From contig USDF01000039.1 of NCBI GenBank assembly GCA_900553405.1, forward strand, positions 1 through 14,366: 14,366 nucleotides of DNA, in the 5' to 3' direction. The notes below the pieces were generated by a model, which worked only from the letters and a program-made list of their open reading frames with translations, had not been told where the DNA came from and did no database searches. Positions 1 through 6,589 of the stretch are shown piece after piece. Position 1 is the first letter of the stretch, and every line of letters starts with the position of its first letter. Position numbers and translations under genes: made by a program. The DNA comes from an uncultured Clostridium sp. (lineage in GTDB: Bacteria; Bacillota; Clostridia; TANB77; CAG-508).

Positions 1-1
1 A

Positions 2-734
2 GTTATAACAAAAACTATAACAGTAAAAGAAATAACAACAACTAAAGAGTTACCAGCAGGAGCTTATATAAATTACAATACAGGAGTAAGTAGTGTAGGA
101 ACAAATGGAGTAGTAACATGTAGAGTATTATATGATGCAAGTTCAGAATATGGTTTACAAATAATAACAGATAAAAATATAGTAGATATAACCTTAGGAG
201 GAAAAGGCTTGGATAATACAAGAGATTCTTACAATAATGTAATAACAACATTAAATAGTGAAGCAGAAAAATATTTAAACAAAATATATGCAGCAGATGC
301 AAGATGTGTAGGAAGCATGCCAACAAATCAAAATGGAACATTTACAAATAAAAATTCAGAAAATGCAGGACCAGTACAATTACAATTTACTTCATCAGTA
401 TCAGGAGCAAACAATATGAAAGGAGAAGATACAAATTATACGACAGACCAAACACAAATGAAAAACTTAAATATAATGGAAACAGGAGAAGATTATTGGT
501 TAGCGTCCCGCTATGTGTATTCGGATTCTTCTCAATGCGGTTTCTGTGTGCGCTATGTGGGAGGCAGGCGGAGGCTCCTTGACCTATTGGGGCTTGTTTG
601 GTCTTTATGGAGAAAACGGATTCAGTGCTGGATATTCGGACGCGTATGGACTTCGTCCATGTTTTGCTCTAAAATCAACTATCAAAATAACAGGAGGAAT
701 TGGAACAAGCGGAAATCCATATACAATGGAATAA
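2..734 (+). pseudogene. 3' part of a surface-type protein gene with a YWLASR...GLRP C-terminal module, frameshifted
   Basis: The gene is open from the window edge in the frame starting at base 2, so its start and any signal peptide lie outside. The first ~165 codons are rich in T, N, S and G. They contain a YRVLYD-like stretch (RVLYDASSEYG) and an AARCVGS-like stretch, then YWLASR at about 494-511. That frame then runs out of family-like sequence. The frame beginning at a multiple of three takes over near 566 and ends ...GLRPCFALKS...ITGGIGTSGNPYTME with a stop at 732-734. Joining the two gives a plausible whole C-terminus, so one net +1 shift breaks it. YWLASR...GLRPV...L endings occur in many clostridial surface proteins of DUF6273-like or C-type-lectin-like type; this assignment is from memory. 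Function is unknown; ligand binding at the cell surface is an inference. It could be a true pseudogene or a sequence error. Confidence 0.65.
503..668 (+). other. GC-rich, A-poor variable-region-like block inside the surface gene
   Basis: By hand count, bases 501-660 have 82 G+C and only 26 A out of 160, while the first 60 bases of the same gene have 33 A and 17 G+C. Codons here end mostly in C or T (tat, tct, tgc, ggt, ttc, ggc, gac), while codons before and after end mostly in A. The block covers the YWLASR to GLRP module and stops abruptly at both ends. A-poor NNY codons are what adenine-specific mutagenesis of AAY codons leaves in the variable region of a diversity-generating retroelement. 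A recombined foreign cassette would also explain the composition. No reverse transcriptase or template repeat lies in this window. Confidence 0.5.
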
Positions 735-758
735 TTTAGAACTTAATATTAATATGTC

Positions 759-805
759 AAAAAACTAGTCAAAATCTCGATAAATAGAGATTTGGCTAGT
801 TTTTT
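759..805 (+). terminator. Rho-independent terminator after the surface gene
   Basis: The left arm at 759-778 (AAAAAACTAG, T, CAAAATCTC) pairs with GAGATTTGGCTAGTTTTTT at 787-805, with one bulged A and one G-U pair. The loop is about 8 bases and a run of six T follows the core. It ends transcription of the surface gene and insulates the spoIVF genes. Confidence 0.85.
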
Positions 806-867
806 GCATTCATTAAAGTAAATTTCAAGGACAAACCTAAAAAATAAAAAAAAAATTCAAAAATTTA

Positions 868-929
868 GACTATTTATAAAATTTAGAAAAAAACAAATAG
901 TCATAAAAAAATAAAACAAGCATATAAAT
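868..929 (+). promoter_or_regulatory. Candidate sigma-E-type promoter and inverted repeat before spoIVFA
   Basis: TCATAAA at 901-907 and CATATAAAT at 921-929, 13 bases apart, resemble the sigma-E pattern (ATA-containing -35, CATACAAT-like -10). Sigma-E drives spoIVF in Bacillus subtilis. A perfect 8-base inverted repeat, GACTATTT at 868-875 and AAATAGTC at 895-902, overlaps the -35 side and could be an operator. The region is nearly all A and T, so chance matches are likely. Confidence 0.35.
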
Positions 930-965
930 GAAACAAAGCTAAAACTAAGGAAGAGGTGTAAGTCT

Positions 966-1940
966 TTGGAAAGAGCGTTAAGTGCAGAAGAAAGAATAAG
1001 AAAAGCAGAAGAAATTTATCAAAGAAGAAAAATGCAAAATAATAGTGGTATTCGAGTTTCAACAAGTCATGTAAATACCAATAATAAAAAGGAATATATG
1101 TTATTTAAAAAACTTATTTTGCAAATTGCTATATGTCTATTAATATACTTCATATTTTATATGATAAAAAATTCAAATTACATATTTTCAGAAGATGTAA
1201 TGACAAAAACAAGAGAGTTTTTGTCATATGATATTAATTTTCAAGAACTATATACAAAAGTAGGGGATTATTATAACAATAATTTAAAAGGACTAATAGT
1301 AAAAGAAAACAATGAAAATACGAATGAAATATCTAACGAAATGACTAATGAAACTACAAACATAATATCAAATGAACAAGCAGAAAATGCTAATGAAGTA
1401 AATGAGCAAACTACAAATGAACAAGTGACAGGAGGAATTGGAGGAGGAGAAGATAGCGATGTGCTTAGTGCAACAACAGAGACTTCTGCAGATGAAGAAC
1501 CACAAAGCCAAGAACCTTTGTCACAAATGGAAATAGATGCAAATTACATTAAAGAAAATTATAGTTTTACATTACCACTAAAAGGAACAATAAGTTCAAG
1601 ATATGGAGCAAGAACACCGACTGAAATTGTATCTGCAAATCATGCAGGTATAGATATAGCAGTAAACGCAGGAACAAAATTTGTTGCAGCAATGGAAGGA
1701 GAAGTTACATTTGTTTCTTCAGAAGGTGGCTATGGAAATCATGTATACATTCAAAATGGTGATGTTATAACAATTTATGCACATTGTCAAACAATATATG
1801 TAAAACAAGGAGATAAAATATCACAAGGAGAGCAAATAGGAGAAGTAGGCTCTACAGGAAATGCTACAGGTCCTCATTTACATTTTGAGGTAAGAAGAGA
1901 AAATAGAGTTGTTAATCCAGAATATATAATGGATTTTTAA
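966..1940 (+). CDS. spoIVFA: SpoIVFA-like membrane protein with LytM/M23 domain
   Basis: Predicted 324 aa. The TTG start is chosen because GAGGTG at 953-958 lies 7 bases before it and no better start exists. The N-terminus (1-47) is charged and cytoplasmic. One membrane segment spans about 48-66. A linker at 112-190 is rich in N, E and T, and the M23/LytM domain covers about 200-324. The zinc site looks complete: H226 and D230 (HAGID), H273 (YAH), and H304/H306 (HLH). In B. subtilis, SpoIVFA holds the pro-sigma-K protease SpoIVFB inactive in the mother-cell outer forespore membrane until a signal cuts it. Here the next gene, 13 bases on, is an M50 protease, which supports this identity over a generic cell-wall hydrolase. 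Sequence divergence leaves some doubt. Sporulation control by sigma-E is likely but inferred. Confidence 0.75.
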   Translation: MERALSAEERIRKAEEIYQRRKMQNNSGIRVSTSHVNTNNKKEYMLFKKLILQIAICLLIYFIFYMIKNSNYIFSEDVMTKTREFLSYDINFQELYTKVGDYYNNNLKGLIVKENNENTNEISNEMTNETTNIISNEQAENANEVNEQTTNEQVTGGIGGGEDSDVLSATTETSADEEPQSQEPLSQMEIDANYIKENYSFTLPLKGTISSRYGARTPTEIVSANHAGIDIAVNAGTKFVAAMEGEVTFVSSEGGYGNHVYIQNGDVITIYAHCQTIYVKQGDKISQGEQIGEVGSTGNATGPHLHFEVRRENRVVNPEYIMDF

Positions 1941-1953
1941 AAGGAGAATCAAA

Positions 1954-2634
1954 TTGAAAATAAGATTACATTTAAAAATATTTGTGTTTATTGCTATTTT
2001 TATAGTAACAAGGCAAATTGAAATTTATGGAATATTAATGTTATTTGCACTATTTCATGAGCTAGGACATATGCTAGCAGGAATATTTTTAGGGTTTAAA
2101 CCAAATAGTTTAGAGATAATGCCTTTAGGGTTGTCTATTGGATTTGAAAGTAAGGTAGAAAATTATAATAAGAAAATAAAGAAAGGTACCTTGTTAACTC
2201 TAAAAAAGATTATTATTGCAGCTAGTGGACCACTTACAAATCTATTATTTATAATTGTATTTTTATTATTTCCAATATCATTTTTTGGAATAAGCAGAGA
2301 TATAGTTATATATGCAAATATTTTGATTGCAATATTTAATTTAATACCAATTTATCCTTTAGATGGAGGAAGAATAGCAAAAGGAATATTACATATTTTA
2401 TTTGGAAGAAAAGAATCATATAGATATAGTTATATGATTTCAAACGTTACTATTAGTATATTAACAGCAATTAGCAGTATAGTAATTTTAAATTTGAAAA
2501 ACATAGCAATTTTACTTATACTTGCATATTTGTGGTATCTAGTAATCTCAGAAAATAAAAGATATAGAACAAAGCAAAAAATTTATGAAAAGATAAAAAA
2601 TATAGAAAAAACAGATAAAGCTACAGTGAGTTAA
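1954..2634 (+). CDS. spoIVFB: SpoIVFB-like M50 intramembrane metalloprotease
   Basis: Predicted 226 aa with a TTG start; AAGGAG at 1941-1946 lies 7 bases upstream. It is hydrophobic throughout, with membrane segments at about 8-18, 26-47, 86-110, 117-135, 165-180 and 183-198. The zinc site HELGH is at residues 35-39, and the third ligand motif NLIPIYPLDGGR has N129 and D137. Both match the site-2 protease family, and spacing and length are SpoIVFB-like. No CBS domain is visible; B. subtilis SpoIVFB carries one at its C-terminus, so this is a short form with a basic tail (200-226). The expected role is release of sigma-K from its membrane-bound precursor, under control of the upstream SpoIVFA-like protein. 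A general site-2 protease role is the alternative. The stop codon lies in the loop of a terminator hairpin. Confidence 0.8.
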   Translation: MKIRLHLKIFVFIAIFIVTRQIEIYGILMLFALFHELGHMLAGIFLGFKPNSLEIMPLGLSIGFESKVENYNKKIKKGTLLTLKKIIIAASGPLTNLLFIIVFLLFPISFFGISRDIVIYANILIAIFNLIPIYPLDGGRIAKGILHILFGRKESYRYSYMISNVTISILTAISSIVILNLKNIAILLILAYLWYLVISENKRYRTKQKIYEKIKNIEKTDKATVS

Positions 2635-2646
2635 AACTGTAGCTTT
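2617..2646 (+). terminator. Hairpin terminator overlapping the end of spoIVFB
   Basis: A perfect 11-base stem, AAAGCTACAGT (2617-2627) and ACTGTAGCTTT (2636-2646), has an 8-base loop holding the TAA stop. Only a weak ATTATT follows, so termination may be partial. It separates the spoIVF pair from the scpB promoter five bases downstream. Confidence 0.6.
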
Positions 2647-2650
2647 ATTA

Positions 2651-2679
2651 TTGACATACAGCTATTTTCATGCGATAAT
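2651..2679 (+). promoter_or_regulatory. Vegetative (sigma-A) promoter for scpB-proS
   Basis: A perfect TTGACA at 2651-2656, a 17-base spacer, then GATAAT at 2674-2679 preceded by an extended TGC (2671-2673). This is the best match to the housekeeping consensus in the window, 29 bases before the scpB start. Confidence 0.8.
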
Positions 2680-2707
2680 AGTACAAATGTAAAAAAGGAG
2701 TTATACT

Positions 2708-3367
2708 ATGGAAATAGAAAAAGCAAAAGCTATAATTGAAGCAATTTTATTTGCTTGTGGAAGAGAAGTACAAATAAAAGAATTAATGTCTGCACTAGAA
2801 TTGAGTAGTGAAGACCTTTTTGCGATTATCGAAATTATGAAACAAGATTATGAAAAAGCTGGAAGAGGAATTGAAATAATAAAAATTAATGATGCAATCC
2901 AATTAACTACAAAAAAAGAATATTATGAATATATTTATCCAATATTTGATAAAAGAAGTAAACCAAATTTATCAAATGCAGCTTTAGAAACTTTATCAAT
3001 TATTGCATATAATCCTAAAATTACAAGAGCAGAAATAGAGGCAATTCGTGGTGTTAACTCAGATGGAACAATGTATAAATTATTAGAATATAATCTTATT
3101 GAGAATGTTGGAAAGGCGGATGCACCAGGAAGACCAAGCATGTATAGTGTAACTAATGAATTTTTAAAAATGTTTGGTATTACATCTTTAGAGGATTTAC
3201 CAGAACTTCCAAGATATAAATTAGATGAAAATCAACAAATAGTAATAGATGACATTATAAAAGAAAATAATGAAGAAACGGAAAAAGAAAAAGTAGAACA
3301 ACAAGAAGAAAATAAAGAAGAAAACATAGAGGCTCCAATGCCCGAAAGGGAAGAAGATAATAAATAA
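2708..3367 (+). CDS. scpB: Segregation and condensation protein B
   Basis: Predicted 219 aa. ATG start with AAGGAG about 7 bases upstream. ScpB forms two winged-helix domains and, with the kleisin ScpA, joins SMC in the bacterial condensin that organises and separates chromosomes on the nucleoid. Family signatures are visible: the N-terminal IIEAILFACG-like start, LSNAALETLSIIAYNPKITRAEIEAIRGV (about 88-116), and DAPGRPSMYSVTNEFLKMFGI (about 138-158). After residue 185 comes an unstructured tail very rich in E and N. In many Clostridia scpA lies directly upstream; here the M50 gene and a promoter occupy that place and no scpA is seen. Codon use matches its neighbours. proS follows after about 102 bases with no clear terminator, so the two may be cotranscribed. 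Confidence 0.93.
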   Translation: MEIEKAKAIIEAILFACGREVQIKELMSALELSSEDLFAIIEIMKQDYEKAGRGIEIIKINDAIQLTTKKEYYEYIYPIFDKRSKPNLSNAALETLSIIAYNPKITRAEIEAIRGVNSDGTMYKLLEYNLIENVGKADAPGRPSMYSVTNEFLKMFGITSLEDLPELPRYKLDENQQIVIDDIIKENNEETEKEKVEQQEENKEENIEAPMPEREEDNK

Positions 3368-3469
3368 AGGTGAACGTGAGAAAATTTGTGTCTATTCAAA
3401 AAATGTATGCAAGGAGTATTCACGTCTACAATTAAAACAAGAAAATTTAAAGAAAAGAGGAGCAAAAAA

Positions 3470-5170
3470 ATGAAATTAAGTGAAAGTTATTTTTATACAT
3501 TAAGAGAAGATGTAAAAGATGAAGAATCTGCAAGTGGAAATTTACTTGTAAAAAGTGGAATGTTTAAAAAAATAGGAAATGGTATTTATATGAAAATGCC
3601 ATTAGGACAAAAGGTATATGAAAACGTAAAAAATATAGTAAGAAAAAATATGAATGAGGCAGGGGCACAAGAAGTAACAATGCCAATGCTTTTACCAATA
3701 GATGTTTTCCAAAAATCAGGAAGATATGAACTATTTGGACCATCAATATTCAAATTAAATGATAGATATAATAGACCATACGTATTAGGTCCAACACACG
3801 AGGAATTTTTTGTATTAGCTTCAATGATGAAAGCAAAATCATACAAAGATTTTCCATATACTTTGTATCAAATAGGTAATAAATATCGTGACGAAGTAAG
3901 ACCACGTTTAGGTCTAATTAGAACAAGAGAATTTACAATGAAAGACGCATACAGCTTTGATATAAACCAAGAAGAATCAGACAAATCTTACAAAAAACAA
4001 TTCGAAGCATACCATAAAATATGCAAAGAAGTAGGACTAAATTATGTAGTAGTAAGAGCAGATACAGGTGTTATGGGAGGACTTTTATCTGAGGAATTCC
4101 AAGCAATAACAGATGTTGGAGAAGACATTTTAGTTCTATGTGATAATTGTGATTATGCATCAAATATAGAAGTTAGCAAATGTGTAGATGAAGAAATAGA
4201 AAATAAAGAAGAAAAGAAAAAATACGAAAAAATGAATACACCACATGTAGGAACTATTGATGAATTGGCAGAATATTTACATGAAGATCCAGCAAAATTT
4301 GTAAAGACATTAATATACAAAGTAGATGATAAATTCTATGCATGTATGGTACAAGGAAACAAAGATGTAAATGAAGTAAAATTACAAAAACTATTAAATG
4401 CCAAAGAAGTAGCTTTAGCAGAACCAGAAGATGTAAGAAGAATTACAAATGCAGAGATAGGTTTTGCAGGACCAATAGGTTTAGACATTCCAGTTATAAT
4501 GGATAATGGTGTAAAATATATGAAAAACTTCTTGGTAGGAGCTAATGAAACAGATTATCACTATATAAATGTAAATCTAGAAGACTTTAAAGTAGAAATG
4601 GTAGCAGATATTAGAAATGTACAAGAGGGAGACATTTGCCCATGTTGTGGTAAAGGTCATTTAGTATTCAAAAAAGGAATAGAAGTAGGAAATACATTTA
4701 AACTTGGAACAAAATATAGCGAAAGTTTAGGATTAAACTACTCAAATGAAAATAATGAATTAAAACCAGTAGTTATGGGATGCTATGGAATAGGAATTGA
4801 AAGAATTATAGCTGCAATAGTAGAGCAAAATCATGATGAAAAAGGTATAATTTGGCCAGCAAATATAGCACCATTTAAAGTTGCTATAGTATTAATTAGT
4901 GGTAAAGATGAAAAACAAGTAAAAGTAGCAAACGAATTATATGAAAAATTACAAAGCATGGGAATAGACACAATATTAGATGACAGAAATGAAAGACCAG
5001 GAGTAAAATTCAACGATATGGATTTAATTGGAATTCCAGTAAGAATAACAGTTGGTAAAAAAGTTGAAGAAGACATAATTGAATTTAAATTAAGAAATTC
5101 AGAAGAAGTAGAAGTAATAGAAATAAATGATGTAATTTCAAAAGTTGAAAATACTATAAACAAAAAATAA
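3470..5170 (+). CDS. proS: Proline--tRNA ligase, bacterial type with editing domain
   Basis: Predicted 566 aa, the usual length. An in-frame ATG at 3386 would add 28 atypical residues and lacks a good ribosome site; AGAGGAG at 3456-3462 points to the ATG at 3470. The enzyme charges tRNA-Pro with proline using ATP, in the cytoplasm. Class II features in order: GPTHEE (107-112), motif 2 RTREFTMKDAYSFD (151-164), the inserted editing domain (about 225-400, with K279 in KTLIYKVD clearing mischarged Ala-tRNA), motif 3 GCYGIGIERI (about 437-446), and the anticodon-binding domain (about 465-566). Two Cys pairs, C224/C227 and C390/C393, suggest a bound metal. The stop lies inside a bidirectional terminator. 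Assignment is secure. Confidence 0.97.
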   Translation: MKLSESYFYTLREDVKDEESASGNLLVKSGMFKKIGNGIYMKMPLGQKVYENVKNIVRKNMNEAGAQEVTMPMLLPIDVFQKSGRYELFGPSIFKLNDRYNRPYVLGPTHEEFFVLASMMKAKSYKDFPYTLYQIGNKYRDEVRPRLGLIRTREFTMKDAYSFDINQEESDKSYKKQFEAYHKICKEVGLNYVVVRADTGVMGGLLSEEFQAITDVGEDILVLCDNCDYASNIEVSKCVDEEIENKEEKKKYEKMNTPHVGTIDELAEYLHEDPAKFVKTLIYKVDDKFYACMVQGNKDVNEVKLQKLLNAKEVALAEPEDVRRITNAEIGFAGPIGLDIPVIMDNGVKYMKNFLVGANETDYHYINVNLEDFKVEMVADIRNVQEGDICPCCGKGHLVFKKGIEVGNTFKLGTKYSESLGLNYSNENNELKPVVMGCYGIGIERIIAAIVEQNHDEKGIIWPANIAPFKVAIVLISGKDEKQVKVANELYEKLQSMGIDTILDDRNERPGVKFNDMDLIGIPVRITVGKKVEEDIIEFKLRNSEEVEVIEINDVISKVENTINKK

Positions 5171-5191
5171 AGGCTTTAGCCTTTATTTTTT
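5162..5191. terminator. Bidirectional terminator shared by proS and the DUF4364 gene
   Basis: A perfect 13-base stem, AAAAAATAAAGGC at 5162-5174 and GCCTTTATTTTTT at 5179-5191, has a four-base TTTA loop. T runs exist on both strands. It contains the stop codons of both convergent genes (5168-5170 on plus, 5183-5185 on minus). Confidence 0.9.
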
Positions 5192-5716
5192 TGTTAAGAT
5201 ATTTAAAATTGCAGGATATAATTCATCTGCATGATTTTTCCAATTATCAACAATATCTTTTGCTTGATTTGGAGAACCAGCAAAGGTTTTTACTTCAAAA
5301 ATAGTTTCGTTTTTTTCTACAATTTTACAAGAAATATCAAAGTAATTTTCACTACGAGGAGTATATTCTGCAATTATAGAATGTTCATTTTCAAAGCTAT
5401 CCATTTCTTCTTTAAAATTGCTATCTACTCTTAATTTAATAATTCCAGGTAAAATATCTTGTGTTAAGCTTAAAGTTTCTTTTCCAAAATCAGTAATTTG
5501 GTAAAAAGTATGTTCTTCTTTTTCATAACTTGATATATAATTATTTTCTAATAAATCTAATAAAAATTGTTGAAAATAAAAGTAATTCATATCAGTAACA
5601 GCAAGAACTAAATTAAGTAATGCGTCATTTGAAATAGATTTTCCAACTTTATTTAAAATATATAAAATTAATACCTTATTTTCTGCTAAAGTTTCGTCAT
5701 CTGAAGTTAATTTCAA
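5183..5716 (-). CDS. DUF4364 family protein (winged-helix-like)
   Basis: Predicted 177 aa. A longer reading starts with GTG at 5725, but that codon overlaps the AAGGAG (5725-5730). The TTG at 5714-5716, 8 bases after AAGGAG, is therefore the better start. The N-terminal AENKVLILYILNKVG stretch, the YFYFQQFLLDLLENNYI helix and YQITDFGKETL are typical of DUF4364 (PF14277), found mainly in Clostridia and predicted to contain a winged helix like PadR-type regulators. The C-terminal half is an alpha/beta region with no catalytic motif I can name. Function is unknown; a cytoplasmic transcription factor role is an inference. It is convergent to proS and divergent from the J-domain gene, with 121 bases between the two starts, so it could regulate that shared interval. 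Confidence 0.85.
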   Translation of the reverse strand: MKLTSDDETLAENKVLILYILNKVGKSISNDALLNLVLAVTDMNYFYFQQFLLDLLENNYISSYEKEEHTFYQITDFGKETLSLTQDILPGIIKLRVDSNFKEEMDSFENEHSIIAEYTPRSENYFDISCKIVEKNETIFEVKTFAGSPNQAKDIVDNWKNHADELYPAILNILTKK

Positions 5717-5751
5717 TTGTATCACTCCTTGATTTTATTTTTAATGAGTGA

Positions 5752-5760
5752 ATTATAACA
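5752..5760 (-). promoter_or_regulatory. Extended -10 promoter for the DUF4364 gene
   Basis: On the minus strand this reads TGTTATAAT, an extended -10 (TGn plus a perfect TATAAT), 36 bases before the chosen TTG start. No good -35 box is seen 16-18 bases upstream. Confidence 0.5.
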
Positions 5761-5798
5761 TATTTTATAAAAAAATACTATGCTTTTAATAATTTTAA

Positions 5799-5807
5799 TG
5801 ATATAAT
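5799..5807 (+). promoter_or_regulatory. Extended -10 promoter for the J-domain gene
   Basis: TGA-TATAAT, an extended -10 with perfect hexamer, ends 30 bases before the ATG. The -35 position (TATGCT at 5779-5784) matches poorly. It lies back-to-back with the DUF4364 promoter. Confidence 0.5.
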
Positions 5808-5837
5808 TTAAAAAATAATTAAATTTAAGGGGCAAAC

Positions 5838-6506
5838 ATGTCAAATTTATATGAAATATTAGAGGTAAGTGAAAAGGCATCAAAAGAAGTTATAGATAAG
5901 GCTTATCATGTTCTAGTAAAAAAATATCATCCAGATTTACAACAAGGAGAAGAAAAACAGAACGCTGAAGAAAAAATGAAACAAATAAATGAGGCGTATG
6001 AAGTTTTAAGTAATGAGGAAAAAAGGAAAGAATATGATATAAGTCTAGAAGAACAAAGAAAACAAGAAAAAATAATAGAAGAACAAAAAAGAAACCAACA
6101 AATAAATGAATATGAACAAGAAAGAATACAAGAACAATTAGAAAATCAAGCATATTATAGAAATGAAAAACAAAATATTAATAAAAATACAAATGAAAAC
6201 AATAACTACCAAAATATACAAAAAGAAATAAATAGAGCATATGCAAATGCATATAATAATTATTTAAGAAGCTTAGGTTACAAAGTAAAAGAACCATGGA
6301 CTTTTAAAAGATTTTTAGAACTACTAAAGGTGTTAGCAATCCTAACAATTATTATTTTAATTATATGGTTTTTTCCACCAACACATAAATTATTAATAGA
6401 ATTTTATGAAAATAATTTTATAATAAAAACAATAGTAAATATAATTTCAAATATTTTTCAAGGAATATGGAATGGAATAAGAAATTTTGTTATGGGACTA
6501 TTTTAG
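5838..6506 (+). CDS. Membrane-anchored J-domain (DnaJ-like) protein
   Basis: Predicted 222 aa. ATG with AAGGGG at 5827-5832. Residues 1-68 form a J domain: YEILEVSEKASKEVIDKAYHVLVKKYHPD with the Hsp70-activating HPD at 31-33, then NEAYEVLSNEEKRKEYD. A charged E/Q/R/K helix (about 70-105) likely forms a coiled coil and an N-rich linker follows (108-130). One strong membrane segment lies at about 162-180, followed by FPPTH, and the last 30 residues are hydrophobic or amphipathic. There is no G/F region, zinc finger or client-binding domain, so this is a type III J protein, not DnaJ itself. It probably recruits DnaK to the membrane for a specific task; the client is unknown. Neighbours give no clear clue. 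Confidence 0.85.
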   Translation: MSNLYEILEVSEKASKEVIDKAYHVLVKKYHPDLQQGEEKQNAEEKMKQINEAYEVLSNEEKRKEYDISLEEQRKQEKIIEEQKRNQQINEYEQERIQEQLENQAYYRNEKQNINKNTNENNNYQNIQKEINRAYANAYNNYLRSLGYKVKEPWTFKRFLELLKVLAILTIIILIIWFFPPTHKLLIEFYENNFIIKTIVNIISNIFQGIWNGIRNFVMGLF

Positions 6507-6589
6507 TATAATGCAGAAGAAAAAGAATAAATTTAGTTATATAGTAAATAATCTATATATAATTTAAAATGAAAGGAAAGGTGCAAAAG

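Noticed and set aside
3386..3469. Upstream in-frame ATG giving a 28-residue longer ProRS
   Set aside because: No ribosome site, and the extra residues are unlike the family N-terminus; AGAGGAG points to 3470.
3368..3469. ACGTGA/TCACGT inverted repeat and a possible 19-codon leader peptide before proS
   Set aside because: The stem is only six bases with a 40-base loop, and the GTG start has poor spacing; too weak to annotate.
5717..5725. GTG start for the DUF4364 gene
   Set aside because: The GTG overlaps the AAGGAG; the TTG three codons later has proper spacing.
6569..6589. Upstream ATG for the dehydrogenase
   Set aside because: It has no ribosome site, and the region itself is the ribosome site for the ATG at 6590.
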